64,000 bases of DNA from Rhodamnia argentea (taxonomy: Eukaryota > Streptophyta > Magnoliopsida > Myrtales > Myrtaceae): assembly GCF_020921035.1 (NCBI RefSeq), contig NC_063160.1, positions 15,403,095-15,467,094 of the forward strand. Direction: 5' to 3'. A model generated the notes under the pieces. That model did no database searches and had not been told where the DNA came from. It was given only the letters and a program-made list of their open reading frames with translations. The position numbers and the translations under genes were made by a program. Below are positions 1-13,055 of the stretch, in pieces (position 1 is the stretch's first letter; every line of letters starts with the position of its first letter).

Positions 1-776
1 TTAGCTTGAGGAAAAATTGAGAGAACTGAAAAGGAAAAATAAGAAATGTGGGATTTCATTCTGTTTTATGATTCTCAAAAGTGATTCTTTTTTCCGTAAC
101 CAACTTTTTTTTTGTTATTGTTTTTGCTCCAAAACTATTTCCGGAAACAGAATCAAAACCAGAATCATTTACGTTACCAAACAAGATTCTCATCTTTTTT
201 TGTTTTGGAAAATAGAATCATAGAACCAGAATAGCTATCATGCAATCCCTAAGGCACTGAAAGGTGCTCTACCATTTCAGAGAAACTCCGGCACCTCAAC
301 TTAGCATCAGCAAATGATATTAAACAACATTTCCAAAGTTCGAGTGCATGATGTTCTAAACTTCTATATAAGCAACAGTAGTGTGACCTGATTTATTCTC
401 CCACATTAAACATCTACTGGAAAACTCATTCTCTAACCTCATATGCCCGATTACTAATAGATAAGCCTCGAAGTACTAGCACCCATCCTTCATATTTTCT
501 TTTTTCTCCCATATTAAACGTCTATGGTAAAACTCATTCTCTAACCTCATATGCACGACTACTAACAGATAAGCCTCGAAGTACTAGCACCCATCCTTCA
601 TATCTTCTTTTTTCTTTTTCCTCTTGGAACAGCAAAAATAATTTCTGTGAAATGACCCCAAGGAATTGACGGTACTTACCGACCAAAAAAATGTGAAACG
701 TGTACTTATCAAGGAGTGTTAGTAACTGTCAAATGAATATGCAGAAACGGGACAAAACAACACAGTTAAGAAGTAC
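1..776. other. Left edge: intronic or 3' part of the BRCT-RING gene
   Basis: I found no exon with confidence in this stretch. The exon at 777-956 ends at a good splice donor (GT at 776-775, minus strand) without a stop, so the BRCT-RING gene must continue leftwards. No zinc-finger-like reading frame that would complete the family's C-terminus is visible here, so the last exon or exons probably lie outside the window. The only structure seen is the direct repeat at 399-612. Confidence 0.6.
399..612. repeat. Two-copy direct tandem repeat, period 107 bp
   Basis: A unit starting with ctccca(c/t)attaaac at 399 is repeated at 506. The two copies share long identical stretches, such as the words around gataagcctcgaag and cacccatccttcat, with scattered substitutions and no coding potential. 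It lies in a probable intron or 3' flank of the BRCT-RING gene. Confidence 0.85.
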
Positions 777-3700
777 CTCGGATCTGGAACTTGTTCTTTC
801 TTGATCAGTCACAACATAGACTTCGCTAGTTGATTGGTCATGTGGAATGGTCTGGGAGTATACTTTTTGCTCTGAACCAGAAGAATCTTCCACCTTTGTG
901 ATGCTAACAAAACTTATCTTACACAGGGGACAAGTTGAAGTTTTTCTCCTTGAAGACTGCAAACAACAATTTCCCTAAGTTCTGATCACTTTCAACTCAA
1001 ACCAAGGAGCATAGTGTTAGCAAAATAAGAGTCCAGAAAGTAGAATATGACACTTTGAAGATGCAACTTAAGCAGCTTAAGCTGATTCAAAACTTCCATC
1101 AGAAAAAAGGACAATGTGGCCTGTTCCCGAAATAAGCACCAAATAGCTAGTTTTAGAAACTTTTATAAAAAGGTTCAGCTTCTTCTGTCACTCCAATATA
1201 CAAAATTCAGCTTTGCAAGTGACATTTGACTAAAGTAACAAATAACCAGTTCAAGAGAGAGAGAAAATATGATCATTAGTACTTCAACAAATATTTAAAG
1301 ATAGAAGGCCAGGTGTAATGCAGCACACTTCTGCCAAATGGTTGCAAATACATTCTATGAACTTCACAGGACGAAGTAGAAAAAATTATATCCAGTCAAT
1401 GCAAGAGTATCCATTGACAGTACCAGGTGAAGAAAACTAAAGAGGTATCGAAAACTAGATGGACCCGACATAAATAACACTAGGTACAAAGACAGATATT
1501 CGAACTCTTTCTTTACTAATTAATCCAGAAGGAAAAGTTAAAGAAAAGTTTCACACTTGTCATGGGGTGCTAAGTATATATAAAGACATCTATATAAACG
1601 ATCTAGGCTTGTGTTCGGAGTTTCCCTAGGGTTGGTAAGGCAAAATGGGGCTACCCTAGCCCATTGAGTGCTCTTCCTCGGGCCAGCAACATGCCCATGT
1701 ACTATCATGAAGAATTTTGTCACACTGGCGAGTGTACAAGAACCGAAGCAATTTTTAGGTCATTCACTATTTTGGAAAATGGACAAAAATGACACCAAAA
1801 GAACACATACCATATGGTCAGACCAATTCCGAATGCATGAATAACAAAATCTATGTCCACATGGTAGTATCCCTCTGGTTGAACTGTACTCCGTCCAACA
1901 TATAACACACGATAACTCCACTGATGACGGTAAACTGTTAATATAATCAGTCTGGCTTACATCATCAATCTCAATACGTAACTTCTCTGAATTTGGTTCA
2001 TCTTTTGAAACTCTTTCAAGGGTATCCGCTAAATCCTTTAGAAATAATTCCTCAGGAGAAGGCCGATGATCGTGATTCCAATCCTGAATCTCATCAACAT
2101 CTTCAATAATGCCATTCATTGCTCCCTCATGCCCATAAAATCCATTTCGTGTCCCTCCTTTTCGGGTACCGACAAACTCACCATTCAAATGTTCAGATGG
2201 AGTTGTTAAGTCCCTGTGTGTGTCATCAACTCCAACTACATAGCATTCCCGGTCAGAGTCTGAGGCAGTTAACTTCAAAGTCTCTCTTTTAGCATTCCTT
2301 TTCACCAAATTTCTGCGCCTTTTAGAAGATTCAGCCGAAGAAGAATCTCCTTTGCCACTGAATAACTTCACTTCTCTTCTCCCAAAACATCTAGATGGAC
2401 TAACATGTGACTCTTCATGCGGGGTAGTGATTCTTTTTCCTCTCAACGACCTTTTAGATGACCGATTCAACTCTGGACACTTCACAAAATAGAGGAGGTA
2501 AAAGCTCATTAGTGGCAATCTGACTTCAGCAGAATAAACATCTATCATAAAATAAAGAAAAAGGTGAAAGAAAAATATGTGGAGAAAAACCGGTAAAACT
2601 AATTTCAAAACCTGGCCCATGAGACTAAGACAAAATTCATCTCATGCTGCTGAAATACTGCACCTTGTGAGTATAGAGTAGTTCAGAAGAGAAATCATTT
2701 CACTAGATGTACAAATTATTGGATGGTAAATTTGATTCTGATGATTGGAAAACAAAACAAGCTGAAAAGGAGAAAAAGTTAAAAAGAGATTATGCTCAAT
2801 TACTTAACATAAGCTTTTTACACAAAAACAAAGCAAATCCAGGTAAACGTTGGCAGTGAGAAATTTGCAATTCAAAGTGACCATAATTATGTATTCGAGT
2901 TTTGAAACTCCAAAAGGAAATGTCATCTAGACTGAGTTCCACTATGCTATGCTGTCTTCTAGATCGACCTGTGTCTTGAGGGAGAGACTCTCAGCTTCTT
3001 TGTACAAAATATAAAGTGTCTCTGTCAGTTCAGTGAAACTTGATATCATAATTCTAACAACATGAAGTTTTACCGCTTGGTTTTTCCTAGTTGTACATTT
3101 CATGAGAGTGTCAATGGAAGTATTCAGAATGTCATACAGAGGATAGAACAAAAGTATACAAACTCAGCGAGTCATGGAAACTACAATGGCAGGAAAAGAT
3201 CAGTTTGATCTAAAATCATTACTTCCAAAGTATCTTAGCTACCACAGATAAAAATTAAGTTGTCGCTGAACATCATTTTCTCAACCAAGTGCAAAATTCA
3301 TGAGCATCAGCATGTCCGTCAGATTAGCCAAGTCTCGTATGAGAATAAGTCATGGCACCTGCGTAACCCAGACAGATCAGGATTCTGTGTAGTAGCTATT
3401 AAGAATGGTTACTGCAAGAGCCTTCCGCAGTATATATAGAATACATTATACATATACAACTCATTGACTAAGAGACTGAAAGGTAAAGCATAATGCTAAG
3501 CAGGAGCAGAAGAGACGAAATCATCAGCCCCATTACATTCAACGAATGATACGAGTCAATTTGACGAACTAGGAGCGCACAAATGCAGCAATCAATGGCA
3601 AAGCCAAGTTATCCACACAACAGAACCACAGAAAAGTACATAAAAACTGCAGGACATGATGAATTTCAAGAAGCAAAAGACGAGATTCAAAATGCAGTCT

Positions 3701-5118
3701 GGGCCATACCTCCTTCAACAAATGAGAGTCAGTCCAAACATCAGTTCCGTTATCTTCAAAAGCTGAATCAGTTATTTGTCTCATTGATGAACTGGCAAAA
3801 TTCGACCCATCAAAAAGTACTTTATGCTTCTTCACCATGATGTAGGGGTTAGGATTTATGGGGACTGGCAACAGCAATGGTCCCGCTTCTTCCCCACTAC
3901 ATAAAATTCATCAGCATCAGCACATTGTAATTTAACAACAAAAACATGATTAGCAAATAGCAAAGGTAACAATTTTCTGAAACAATTTGGAGAAAACAAT
4001 GACCTCTACAGACGATAAAACAAGGGTGCTAAGGCCATTCATCTTGAGTCAGAAAAATTATGTAAATCAGCCAACATCATTTTCATCCGTAGCAACTGTC
4101 ACATGAAAAGAAAAGAAAGAAAAGAAATAGATGGATGGCAGAGCCACTATGACTATTTGAGCAAACTTACAGAACTTCCTCTTTTCGTAAACGTGGAGCA
4201 AACTCAATCCAATAATTCTTTTACCACCTCATAATCATTATACAGAAAGGAGAAATCAGGGCGTATCAAATAGTCTCATATTAAATGACATAGCTTCTAT
4301 CGTGTACAAGCTTCTACATCATGCATAATAGTTGCCATGAGATATTAATTTTGCTGTCGGACTGTCATCATTGTGAGGTTCACAGACAAAAAAAAGGCAT
4401 AGTTACATCTAGTGCATGCATTTTCCTTCAACCGGAGGCAATGCTAACCCACATCTAGAGCTATCTTAAGGAGAACTACGAAATTTTCATTTAAGGAGAT
4501 CTCCTTGTTTGTAATGTTCAGAACACAACGCATCTAATGTCCACAATGGAGAGCAACAAGGAATTTTTTAGCTTAATTGCCTGTGACAGGAAAGTTTTAA
4601 CAGTAACATTCAGATCAATCTGATAATAAATCAAACTGACAGAAATTCTAGATTGTATCTCATATCCTCATGTCTACATCAGCTAAATCGACTATCATCC
4701 ACACCTTTCCAATGTGTAGGGATGTTCTGGAACACGCTTTCCTTGCTTTATGCACTCTTCCACCCACCAATGATTGACTACATGTGTTTTAAACTTCCTG
4801 GCGAGATCATATTTTTGCCCTTCAAATCTTCTGCAAACCTGTTAATCCAGACCCAGAACAAACCATAAGACCAAATTGTAAGTCAGTCTACGACTCCATA
4901 TCATGCTCTCGCGACCGGAATTCCACCGCATCCAGCCAGCCAGGCACCAAATGAGTGCGGATATTCAATTCCGAGATCGGGGAACCAAAACTCACCAAAT
5001 GCGTGGTCGAGCTCGACATGGCTCCAACGTAGCTAGCTCCAACTGAAGAAATTAGCTTAATAAGATCAAAGCGCTCCGAACCATGGTATCCACTGACGGA
5101 AGCCACAACAGATTCCAT
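777..5118 (-). CDS. BRCT domain plus C3HC4 RING-finger protein, C-terminus cut by the window edge
   Basis: Five exons on the minus strand join in frame: 5118-4996, 4838-4705, 3896-3710, 2479-1811 and 956-777, giving 431 residues with no stop. Residues 1 to about 90 form an N-terminal BRCT domain: it begins [17 protein letters not shown], and exon 2 carries the Trp-containing core [18 protein letters not shown] low-complexity basic and acidic region follows in exon 4. A RING finger then starts with CVICW, continues with [13 protein letters not shown], and is completed across an intron by STCPLC in exon 5. The BRCT domain suggests phosphopeptide or DNA-damage partners and the RING suggests E3 ubiquitin ligase activity; both are family inferences. 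The start was chosen because it opens directly on the BRCT fold. It resembles Arabidopsis At1g67180, which I recall lies beside FLL2, the type of gene found next door here. Confidence 0.9.
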
Positions 5119-6708
5119 GCCTCGGACAGGACCAATAACTGAAACAACAAAGCAAGAAAACAAAACATCAAGGAAAATGCCATAAACAGACAAAACCATT
5201 CAGGAGCTTCACAACTGCCCTTCGGGCAGCATCTATCGACGAATGAATCCACTTACTCCACATATGCTACCGAATGGTGCAAAATCGAATCCAAAATGCA
5301 AATAATCTAGAAGAGGCAGTTCTCAGAATGAGAAAGCCCGAGTGCAAACCCTAAAAGCAAAGCGATCAACAGCATGCTCGAAAAGAGAATTTCGATTGGG
5401 TGCTCGCGTGACTACTATTGCACAAGCTAAGAACGAATCACCATGCGTGGGATCTGGGGGACCTTCGTGCGCCATGGAGACGAAGACGTTTTGCCGCGAA
5501 ATCGAAAGTTTGAATTGTGAAGCGATGACTGTCTGACTCCTCTGACTACGGGCTCGGCCAGCCAGGACGGATGTAAATACCGGGTTAAAACAAACTCGCG
5601 GTTCGGATCTTAAATCGGGTCAAACAATGAGAGTGAGCCCATGGGCTTTGTTCCCAGAGTCCGTTTGCTTCCCCCCGCGCCCCCCCTCTCTCAATTCAGC
5701 GATTTGATGGACCGTACGCATGACAACCTTTTTTGAAGAGAATTTAGAAGTCCTTTTGAAGCAGAAAACTATTTAGCAACGCAACTTCTGAGACAAAAAT
5801 TCGTTTGATTACGCTTCATTTTTTTACTTCTGATGCATTTATTTTGCTCGAAAAGTAATTCCAAGGCCACTCGAAGACGGCAAAAGTAGAAAATTTAATT
5901 TTTAATCAAAAGTTAATTTTTAAAATAGAAATGTTGCCATACGTGCCATGACTTTATGCCAAATTCTTTCACCGCTAAATAATGTTTATTTGGGTTAGAA
6001 AATACAGTTATGCCTTATCATCAGAACTTAAGAGCTTACTAATTTAGATACTATTGATATTCGAGCAATGTTCGATTACAAGGTCATATGACCACCGGGG
6101 CTCTCCTTAGGACCCGACTCTTAATAGTAATGAAGCTCGGTTGGAGTAGTTCTTCGTAGGAAAGAATTAAAACTCAAGACCTCTAGACCAGATCAATCAA
6201 AGCCCGCTAATGATGATTGCATGAACAGCAACCCAATTTGAAACCCAACATACATTGGATGCAATGTTCTCGAAAGGCCTAATGATCACTGTCATCAGCT
6301 TGTGAGGAAGAATGACTAAACTCCCAACCCTCGCGCGATGAAGGGCTCGGCTCAATCAACACGGCGAATCAATGAGAGAAGCTATCCTCTTCGCTTGTAC
6401 AAACATCTATGAAGGAGCTCCAAAGAACGTAAGCGAAACAAAATCGGGGTCTTTGTATTTTCTTTTCCCCTTTGAAATGCGAGTCGGATCGGTGACAATG
6501 GTTTTTCACAAAAGAACCCCTCGTCCCATGTCCAGGAATACATCCTCCATCACGATGGGAACCAAATCGAATCCCTAAAGTAGTGCCCATTTCATTGCCC
6601 CGATGCTCTAGGAAGGAGATCCATATTCCAGGCAAGAGGCTGCACAGATTTTGATACTGTCACTGAGAATGTCGAACAAGCCCACCACCAGGTTGCAATG
6701 TTATGAGC
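5119..6708. other. Intergenic: 5' leader of the BRCT-RING gene, then 3' flank of the FLX-like gene
   Basis: About 5119-5570 should hold the leader of the minus-strand BRCT-RING gene, ending near a pyrimidine-rich stretch and a C-rich run at about 5670-5695. From about 5750 to 6100 the DNA is AT-rich and shows nothing I recognise. About 6080-6240 looks like a transposon relic: read on the minus strand it has a GGTCTTGAG word resembling a tRNA B box, but no clear ends. 6260-6708 is the likely 3' untranslated region of the FLX-like gene; the short open frames there show no family features. Confidence 0.5.
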
Positions 6709-8667
6709 CTATTTCCAAGCTGGGTTTCCACCTCGAGGTGGTGCATCAGAAGCACCCCCAGGGCGAGGAGGCGGGGTTGAGGATGCATGGGGCACATTGT
6801 TCACCGGAGGGACGGGCCCATGCTGCTGTCCAGCAGCACCTCGGGATTGTACATCATATGGTGGACCCTTGGATGCATCATAAGAAGGTCCACTCGGCAC
6901 CTCATGACCCGGTGCCTTGTACACATTATTGTAATTTCCTCTCTGCATATCGAAACCAGCTCCTCTCTGTGCATCATAACCGAGGCCACCTTTCTGTGGA
7001 TCATAAATGGGGCCTCGGTATGGATCATAACTGGGTAACCTGTGGGCGCCATAACCAGCCGCAGTTGCATCATAGTTGGGCCTCGGAGGAGCAGGCCTAG
7101 ATGGAGCTCCAGGATATGCGGGAATTCCAGCGGGCGGAATGGGAGCGGTGGGAGGATTAACCCCAGCATTACCAGCCGCATTTGGCGGAGGAGGTCCGCC
7201 AGCCTGTGTACAAAGCAATAAGTGAAGTGAACCAATGCAGTCAATTTGGAATAACAAGAATGCTGCAATCGAGAGAGATTTTGGTGGGGCAAATTAATGT
7301 ATTTTACCTGAGGAACACCGTAACCATCTCCATGTGCAGTTTGCGCGGAAGAATTTCCAGTAACCTCACTTCCAGCATTTACACTGGGGCCACCTTGTGG
7401 TCCTAATAAATTATGACCACGTGTAAATATTTTACAAAACAATGGTAAAAGAAGTAATTGAGGTTGCTAAAGATGATACCAGCTCTTCCTTCAACATTAG
7501 ATGCATTCGAAAGCTCAGCTCGTAGTTTTTCGACTTCAGTGGCCATGGTAACATAATTCTTCTCCATCACCTGAAGCTGCTGAAGGTGATCATCAAATAA
7601 TCTCTTCTCGTAATCGAAAGTGATCCTGAAAAATCAGGACAAAAAGCAATGGTGAAAGGACCATCTTAGATGAAGTGAATGAGCCAGAAACATTAGAAGA
7701 TCAAGCCAAATCATAGATCACCACAAGAAAGAACGGTCAATTTCACCTTTCTCAGAAATGGTTTATCAAGAAAACATTGTCCACGCAATCACAATGAGAG
7801 CTTACATGGAGAAATCATGAAAATAGGGGAAAATAGAACAATTTCGTAACAGAGCTATACCGAGTTTTCCGACCTAAAAATTCGAGTCCGCTCAAGAAAA
7901 AATAGCCTTTTCTATTGCAGAACCTGCCAAATTCACAGTACCTCACTTGACCGCCTTCTATGTTTCAGTTTAAGGATGGACCACTAAAAAAAGCAACCTC
8001 TCCAAGAAAAGTAAATTTGTAATCATATAAATTTGTCAGTCTATAAACTGAACTTTATCTAGAATTGCACATCTATGAACCTGAAAAACACCACCTGTAA
8101 GTACCTGCAATGATGGTACTCCTGCCTAAGGCCCTCAAGTTCAGACATCAGAGCAGGAAGCTGTTGCACATCAGCATGTGCCCTTTGAAGATCCTGAGTC
8201 AACTGTTGTACTTTAGCAAAAAGTTCCTGCCTTGCTACAATTAACTTCTGAGCATCAGCTCGAGCCTTCTGCAATTCCAACTTAAGAGGTTCTGCCGCTT
8301 GGATATCAGCCTCCATCTTAGCAATCCTATCCAGAAGGCTCCTCATCTGCTGTTCTCTCTCAGACTTCACAGCTCCAACTTGAGCATGTAAAATCTGCAA
8401 CTCATGTTGAGCAGCAGCAAGTTCCTGTCTCAATGCCCCATGAGTATTAGCAAGCCTCTGGTTCTCTGTAGCAAGTCTTTGCATCTCCACATGCTGTGCA
8501 GCAAGCTTTTGCTCCATAACTTCTGGTGGGGGAGGCAACATATCTACAGGAGAAAAGGAACCTGGTGGCCGACGTATTCCTGACACAAATGACTCAGTGT
8601 GCACCAAGCCAGGACCTGGTATAGGACGTCTTAAATGAGGAGGTGGAATGCGGCTTTTGCTTTCCAT
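6709..8667 (-). CDS. FLL2: FLX-like coiled-coil protein, probably FLX-like 2
   Basis: Four coding exons join in frame: 8667-8105, 7625-7480, 7402-7308 and 7203-6709, giving 432 aa. The N-terminus, with IPPPHLRRPIPGPG and the phrase MLPPPPEVMEQKLAAQH, is a signature of the FLOWERING LOCUS C EXPRESSOR-like family. Residues about 55-235 form a long heptad-rich coiled coil (QHELQILHAQVGAVKSE, then FDYEKRLFDDHLQQLQ in exon 2). The last 170 residues are a disordered Gly/Pro/Tyr-rich tail with degenerate YD-x-G repeats. In Arabidopsis FLX acts with FRIGIDA to maintain FLC transcription; FLX-like members are nuclear coiled-coil scaffolds and their individual roles are less clear. The start follows a good acceptor (AG at 8695-8694) and a short untranslated stretch. 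Its position beside a BRCT-RING gene favours FLL2 over other FLX-like members. Confidence 0.88.
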
Positions 8668-10058
8668 TTTTTTGATCAGATTGTTATGATTTCCTGTAAA
8701 GAAAATAGCACAGAGAAGATATAACAGGGGCACTTCAGGAAAAAAGGTGACTATGCTAATGAGAGAGCAATAATCCCCTCCAACTCTCATAAATCCTTGG
8801 ACACCTTAAGCAATAAATGAAAAAAAGAATGAAGAATACCTCACTTGAGAACCAACACAACACAATCCAAGCCAAATGAAGCATCAAAAGATGGATGAAT
8901 AAGAAGAAAGGAAACTTATGCATCCACAGAAACCACAGGAATGGAACGGGCACAGCAAGTATCAGATAATATTTTTTCCTTTAATGGGCCCACAAATTGC
9001 AGCAATAGGTTGGAAGTTCGAACATAGGTACGGTCAGAAAGCAATTGTAATTTGCAGCTCTCGCAGAAATTTCTGTTCGCCAGTTGTTCCAAGAAAAACT
9101 ATCTATTGCTCTTACATGAAAACTCTGCTAATATATGCATACAACGCATTGGTTTGGACAAAACTAAGTGTATATTATAGATTGTCAAACAAGCGTTACA
9201 GCATATAGAGTAACTTAAATTATCAATTTAACAACAAACTCTCCATATATTTTTAACTCTTAAAAGGATAAAACGCATATTACAACTGTGGAGATTATTC
9301 ATTAACCAGAAGTCTTGAACCCAAACCATACAAGAGATGTCAATGCTCAGGAAATGCATATAGATCCAGAGTTATGCATTTGCTTGAATATGCCAAACTT
9401 CAACTTTCCGTCCTATGTAAAGCCCACAGCAGGGGAAAGGAACGAAAATTCTTTAAAACAAGCTTTCTAAACCTCTATCCCAGTATTCATTCCTCAAGTA
9501 GTTCTAATTACAAACAGAAATTACACTGATGCCTCAACACATCGAAAGCGAGCTTAAAATGACCAAACACCCACATGACACAAAATATAACCCTTAACAC
9601 CATTCTAAAAAGACTTTACTATAGAAGATGCCATCTTGTAAGCATATACATGAATCCAATCCCAGTAAGAACATATTCTGCAAATCCCAATGTTCTATAC
9701 CAATTACCCGCACCGACTCACTACACCACAACTTTACTCATAATTTCCAGAAATTCGCTAGAATCATCACTCTGAGCAACCAGCGTGGACAACTGAATCG
9801 AGCAATTTTCGTTCGCGCGCAAAGAAGCGCAAATCAAAACAAGAAAAATAATAAGGGTAAAAGGAATTTGCCCATTCGTCGTCTGTGCATTCTAATCAAA
9901 GAAGCGACGAATAGATTGAGATATCACCTGAAACAACCCACAGAAACCGATGACCCACGCCACATCAAAATCACGTCCGAATTTCACGAGCTAAACATGA
10001 TAAGGAAACAGGATTCTCGACCTCGATTATTAAGGTTTGCAAGAGAAAAAAGAGATAC

Positions 10059-10170
10059 CTTGGAGGAACTCTCTTGGACTGAGAAGAAGGTAAACTACTG
10101 ATGCTATTGCTAGGAAAACGAATTTGGAGAGGAAGAAGCTCTCCTCTCTCTTCGCTGGTAAAATTGCAGT
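10059..10170 (-). other. 5' untranslated exon of the FLX-like gene
   Basis: A minus-strand donor (CCAAG/GTATCT, GT at 10058-10057) ends a pyrimidine-rich leader that begins near 10150-10170 in a gagaggagag tract. It would splice to the acceptor at 8695-8694, 26 bases before the ATG, across an intron of about 1.36 kb. The upstream edge is only an estimate, as no TATA box was assigned. The 1.36-kb intron (8694-10058) contains nothing else I recognise. Confidence 0.55.
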
Positions 10171-13055
10171 TTTTATTACTACCCAAGCCCATTTAAAAAA
10201 AAAATCGACCAAAAAAGCCTATTTAAAATTGACCCAAAAAGAGCCCATTATAAAAAACAAAAAGCCCATTTAAAAGTCCGGTCTTTCTTCTTTTTTTCTC
10301 GCAATTATAGATACATTAAGAATAATTTTACAAAAAAAAAAAAATGTGTATGTTTGTTTCGCGGTGTCAAAAAACATTTTCCTCATTCTCCGAAAAAGTA
10401 CGACTTTGATCCCGACACTAGGAGCTAGGGCAGAGGGATCCTAACGCCCTTTGCTTAGGTCCTCGGAGGTCAGGCATAAGTCCACAGAGGTTGGGCCTAA
10501 GTCCTCGTTGGTCATGCCCAGATATCGGGCTCTTGTGCGCAAGTCACCAATGTCGGAGCGCTGGCCCGTCTAGGCCAAGTCTGAGTTCTCGGCACCTATG
10601 CCCAAATTCCAATCCACTACACCTCGAGAAACCTCAATTCTCGAGCTCGGGATCCCGACGCTCGAGTCTGAGGACCCTAGTGGTCAGGGCCGAGCCCCCT
10701 GAGGCCAAGGGCCTAGTCCGAGGTGCCTGAGCTTGGGTCCTTGGCACACGAGCCCAGGACCTTGGCAGCCGAGCCTAGGTCCCTCAAGGTCATGCCCGTG
10801 ACCTCGATGCCCGTGCTCAAGTCTTACCCAGATTTGGAGCTGATGAATTTGATTAGAAAATCTATGCATATTCAACGACTCGGTTAAAAAAAATTAAAAC
10901 TTCTAAGGCGATTAGGAAAAATACACAAATAGTTTATTACGCAAACATATGCAGCTCTTATATCATGCCCGTCTCTCGGGGAAAATAAATGCAAGTTTTC
11001 CTTGTCAAAGATGCAAAAATAATATCCGAAAGTATTATCATTTTCCTGAAAATAATTTATTGGAAAACAATTGCAGGAAATGTCGAAATTTTTACGAAAT
11101 AAACGGAGCATGAACACGATATACTTTACATGTCACATTGATATTCGTTTTTCCCCTTATACATGACTCTAAAATCATTAGACGCTGAATTCCTTAACAC
11201 TCATTATAGATATTAATCCTATCCATAACATTTAAACGGTATTCGAAACTTCTGACTTAATTAATCTTTAGAATGCACATAATTTACTGCATTCACGTGT
11301 ATCGAATAATGAATGGATGATGCTCCATTCAATGCTAGCTTGAGCTAACCCAAAGCACAACTCTATACAAGAGATAAATTATGCGAACGTGGAATTTGTT
11401 CATATAAATGAACTTATATGCCTTTTGCTTAATTAGTCTACTAACTTCGATAGCATATGTACATCATTTCCAAAAGTCGTTCTTCTTTTATCTATTGATA
11501 AATAAATTATATTTTTTTCTGTAAAATATTACTCCTTTTTGGCCCAGTAAGATCTTATCTTGTTGACTGTACAAGGAGCAACTATCTTTTAACGTGCATT
11601 TATTTCGCCGAAAACTTCATAGTAAAGGAAAATATTTTTCATAAAACTCGTTTTCGAGGAAATTAATTAGTTCTTATTTGGTAGACGGTTTAGAGAAAGC
11701 GATTTCCTTCCTACCATAAGAGGAACTCGTTTTCCCCTTTTCTCCTAATCTAAGCTTGTTATTTTTCATGAATCGATTAATTTTCCGTCATCCAAATACC
11801 AAAAAGTCGAAAAACATCCCACAACAAGTTTCCTTCAAACAAATAAAACCCTTACTATTCATTCATTTCCAAGTTAGAAAGCGAACACGAAAAGTCTTTC
11901 TCGATCGTCGAGGTTTTATGGGAAATTTTTATATGCTCTTGGAATTCGACATTCTATTCACCTTTACATAATATAGTACATTAGAATTTGCAACACTTAA
12001 TATGAGAGATATGAACACATACATCACACTTGGAATTCTCTGAAGACATGTTCAAAAGATTTCTACATAATAAGAAAAAGAAACTCCCGATATGGAACGT
12101 TTCCGTAACATCCAGTTACAAAGCATAATATCTCGAAATCAAAGGGTGTTTTGAAGCTACAGGTTGCAAGCTACAACAAAGAAAAAAGGTTGTAAGATGG
12201 CTTTATACTGTTTTCAGTGAAAATTGTGTCATGTTGGGAATGTAGTCCCAGCTTTACCCAAACCAGTAGAGGTGCCATTTCATGAGCATGTCGATTGCTC
12301 AACCAAACTCCAATGCTAGGAACAAATTTGAAAATTCGCCGAACATTAAGGACCGTTATTCACAGAGTCCGTCCGATGCTATCTTCAGATAATGAAAGGA
12401 CAGTTTGACATCATGTAAGTATCACGCTCGACAGAAGATGGATCTTGAGCACGTAATTTTGTCGCACAACACTTGCATGATCAAAATCATAGACCATATT
12501 CTCACAATTGTGGTGTAAGACTAACAGGAGATTTTAAGGCACTCAATAAGATCATTCAAACAGCAGTTGGCACGCAATCGCAAGGCGAATTCCCAACTGC
12601 CAGCAATTATGTTTCCATCCTCAGATCATCTTCACAAGCACATATCCTCTCAAAGGCACGCATTTTCCCCTGCGGAAAAGCCTGCTTATAAGTGGAAAGG
12701 GCTCATCTTTCTCGCGGTCTCTTCCTCCAATACATGATGTGAGGGTCCAAGGCACTCGGTGCAATGGCTTCTCTGTCTGTTCATGATTGATATAATAAAA
12801 GAGGATCACAACAGATTGCTGAAGGATGAACCAGCAGTTGCAAGACAAATAAAGACGTCCCATTCTTACAGATGTGATCCAGGTCAAAGAAATCGTGGAC
12901 ATTAGTGTTTTTGTGATATTCATATACAAGGTTCTCAACAGAAGTGGTGAGAGATTATATGTATGCCGAATTGAGGAGAGAATCCCATTTATGCTATGTA
13001 CTAAATTACATCGAAGAAAAAAATGTACCTGAATGGACCGAAAGGCTACCCTTTT
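10171..13055. other. Intergenic between FLX-like and FTSHi3, including the FTSHi3 3' region
   Basis: About 10171-10400 is the FLX-like promoter side and holds short repeats of the word cccatttaaaa. 10420-10820 is a GC-rich degenerate repeat described separately. 10850-12000 is AT-rich with no supported gene. From about 12100 to 13055 the DNA is less AT-rich and probably contains the 3' untranslated region of FTSHi3; the few open frames there have no recognisable domain. Confidence 0.5.
10425..10820. repeat. GC-rich degenerate minisatellite-like tract
   Basis: This 400-bp island of high GC content sits in AT-rich DNA. It is built from imperfect copies of words such as gagcctaggtcc, ttggcagccgagcc and gaggtcaggc, spaced about 25-35 bases apart. 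The copies are too diverged for an exact period. No open frame looks like a real protein, and no terminal repeats or target-site duplications were found. It is probably an old satellite or the inner part of a decayed element. Confidence 0.55.

Noticed and set aside
4171-4245. Extra exon of the BRCT-RING gene near an apparent acceptor and donor
   Set aside because: The exon at 4838-4705 already supplies the rest of the BRCT domain and joins 3896-3710 in frame; an extra exon here would disrupt the protein.
6369-6635. Open frames on both strands downstream of the FLX-like gene
   Set aside because: They overlap each other, show no domain and lie in the expected 3' untranslated region.
9628-10101. 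Plus-strand open frame of 157 aa
   Set aside because: It lies in the leader intron of the FLX-like gene on the opposite strand and has no recognisable features.
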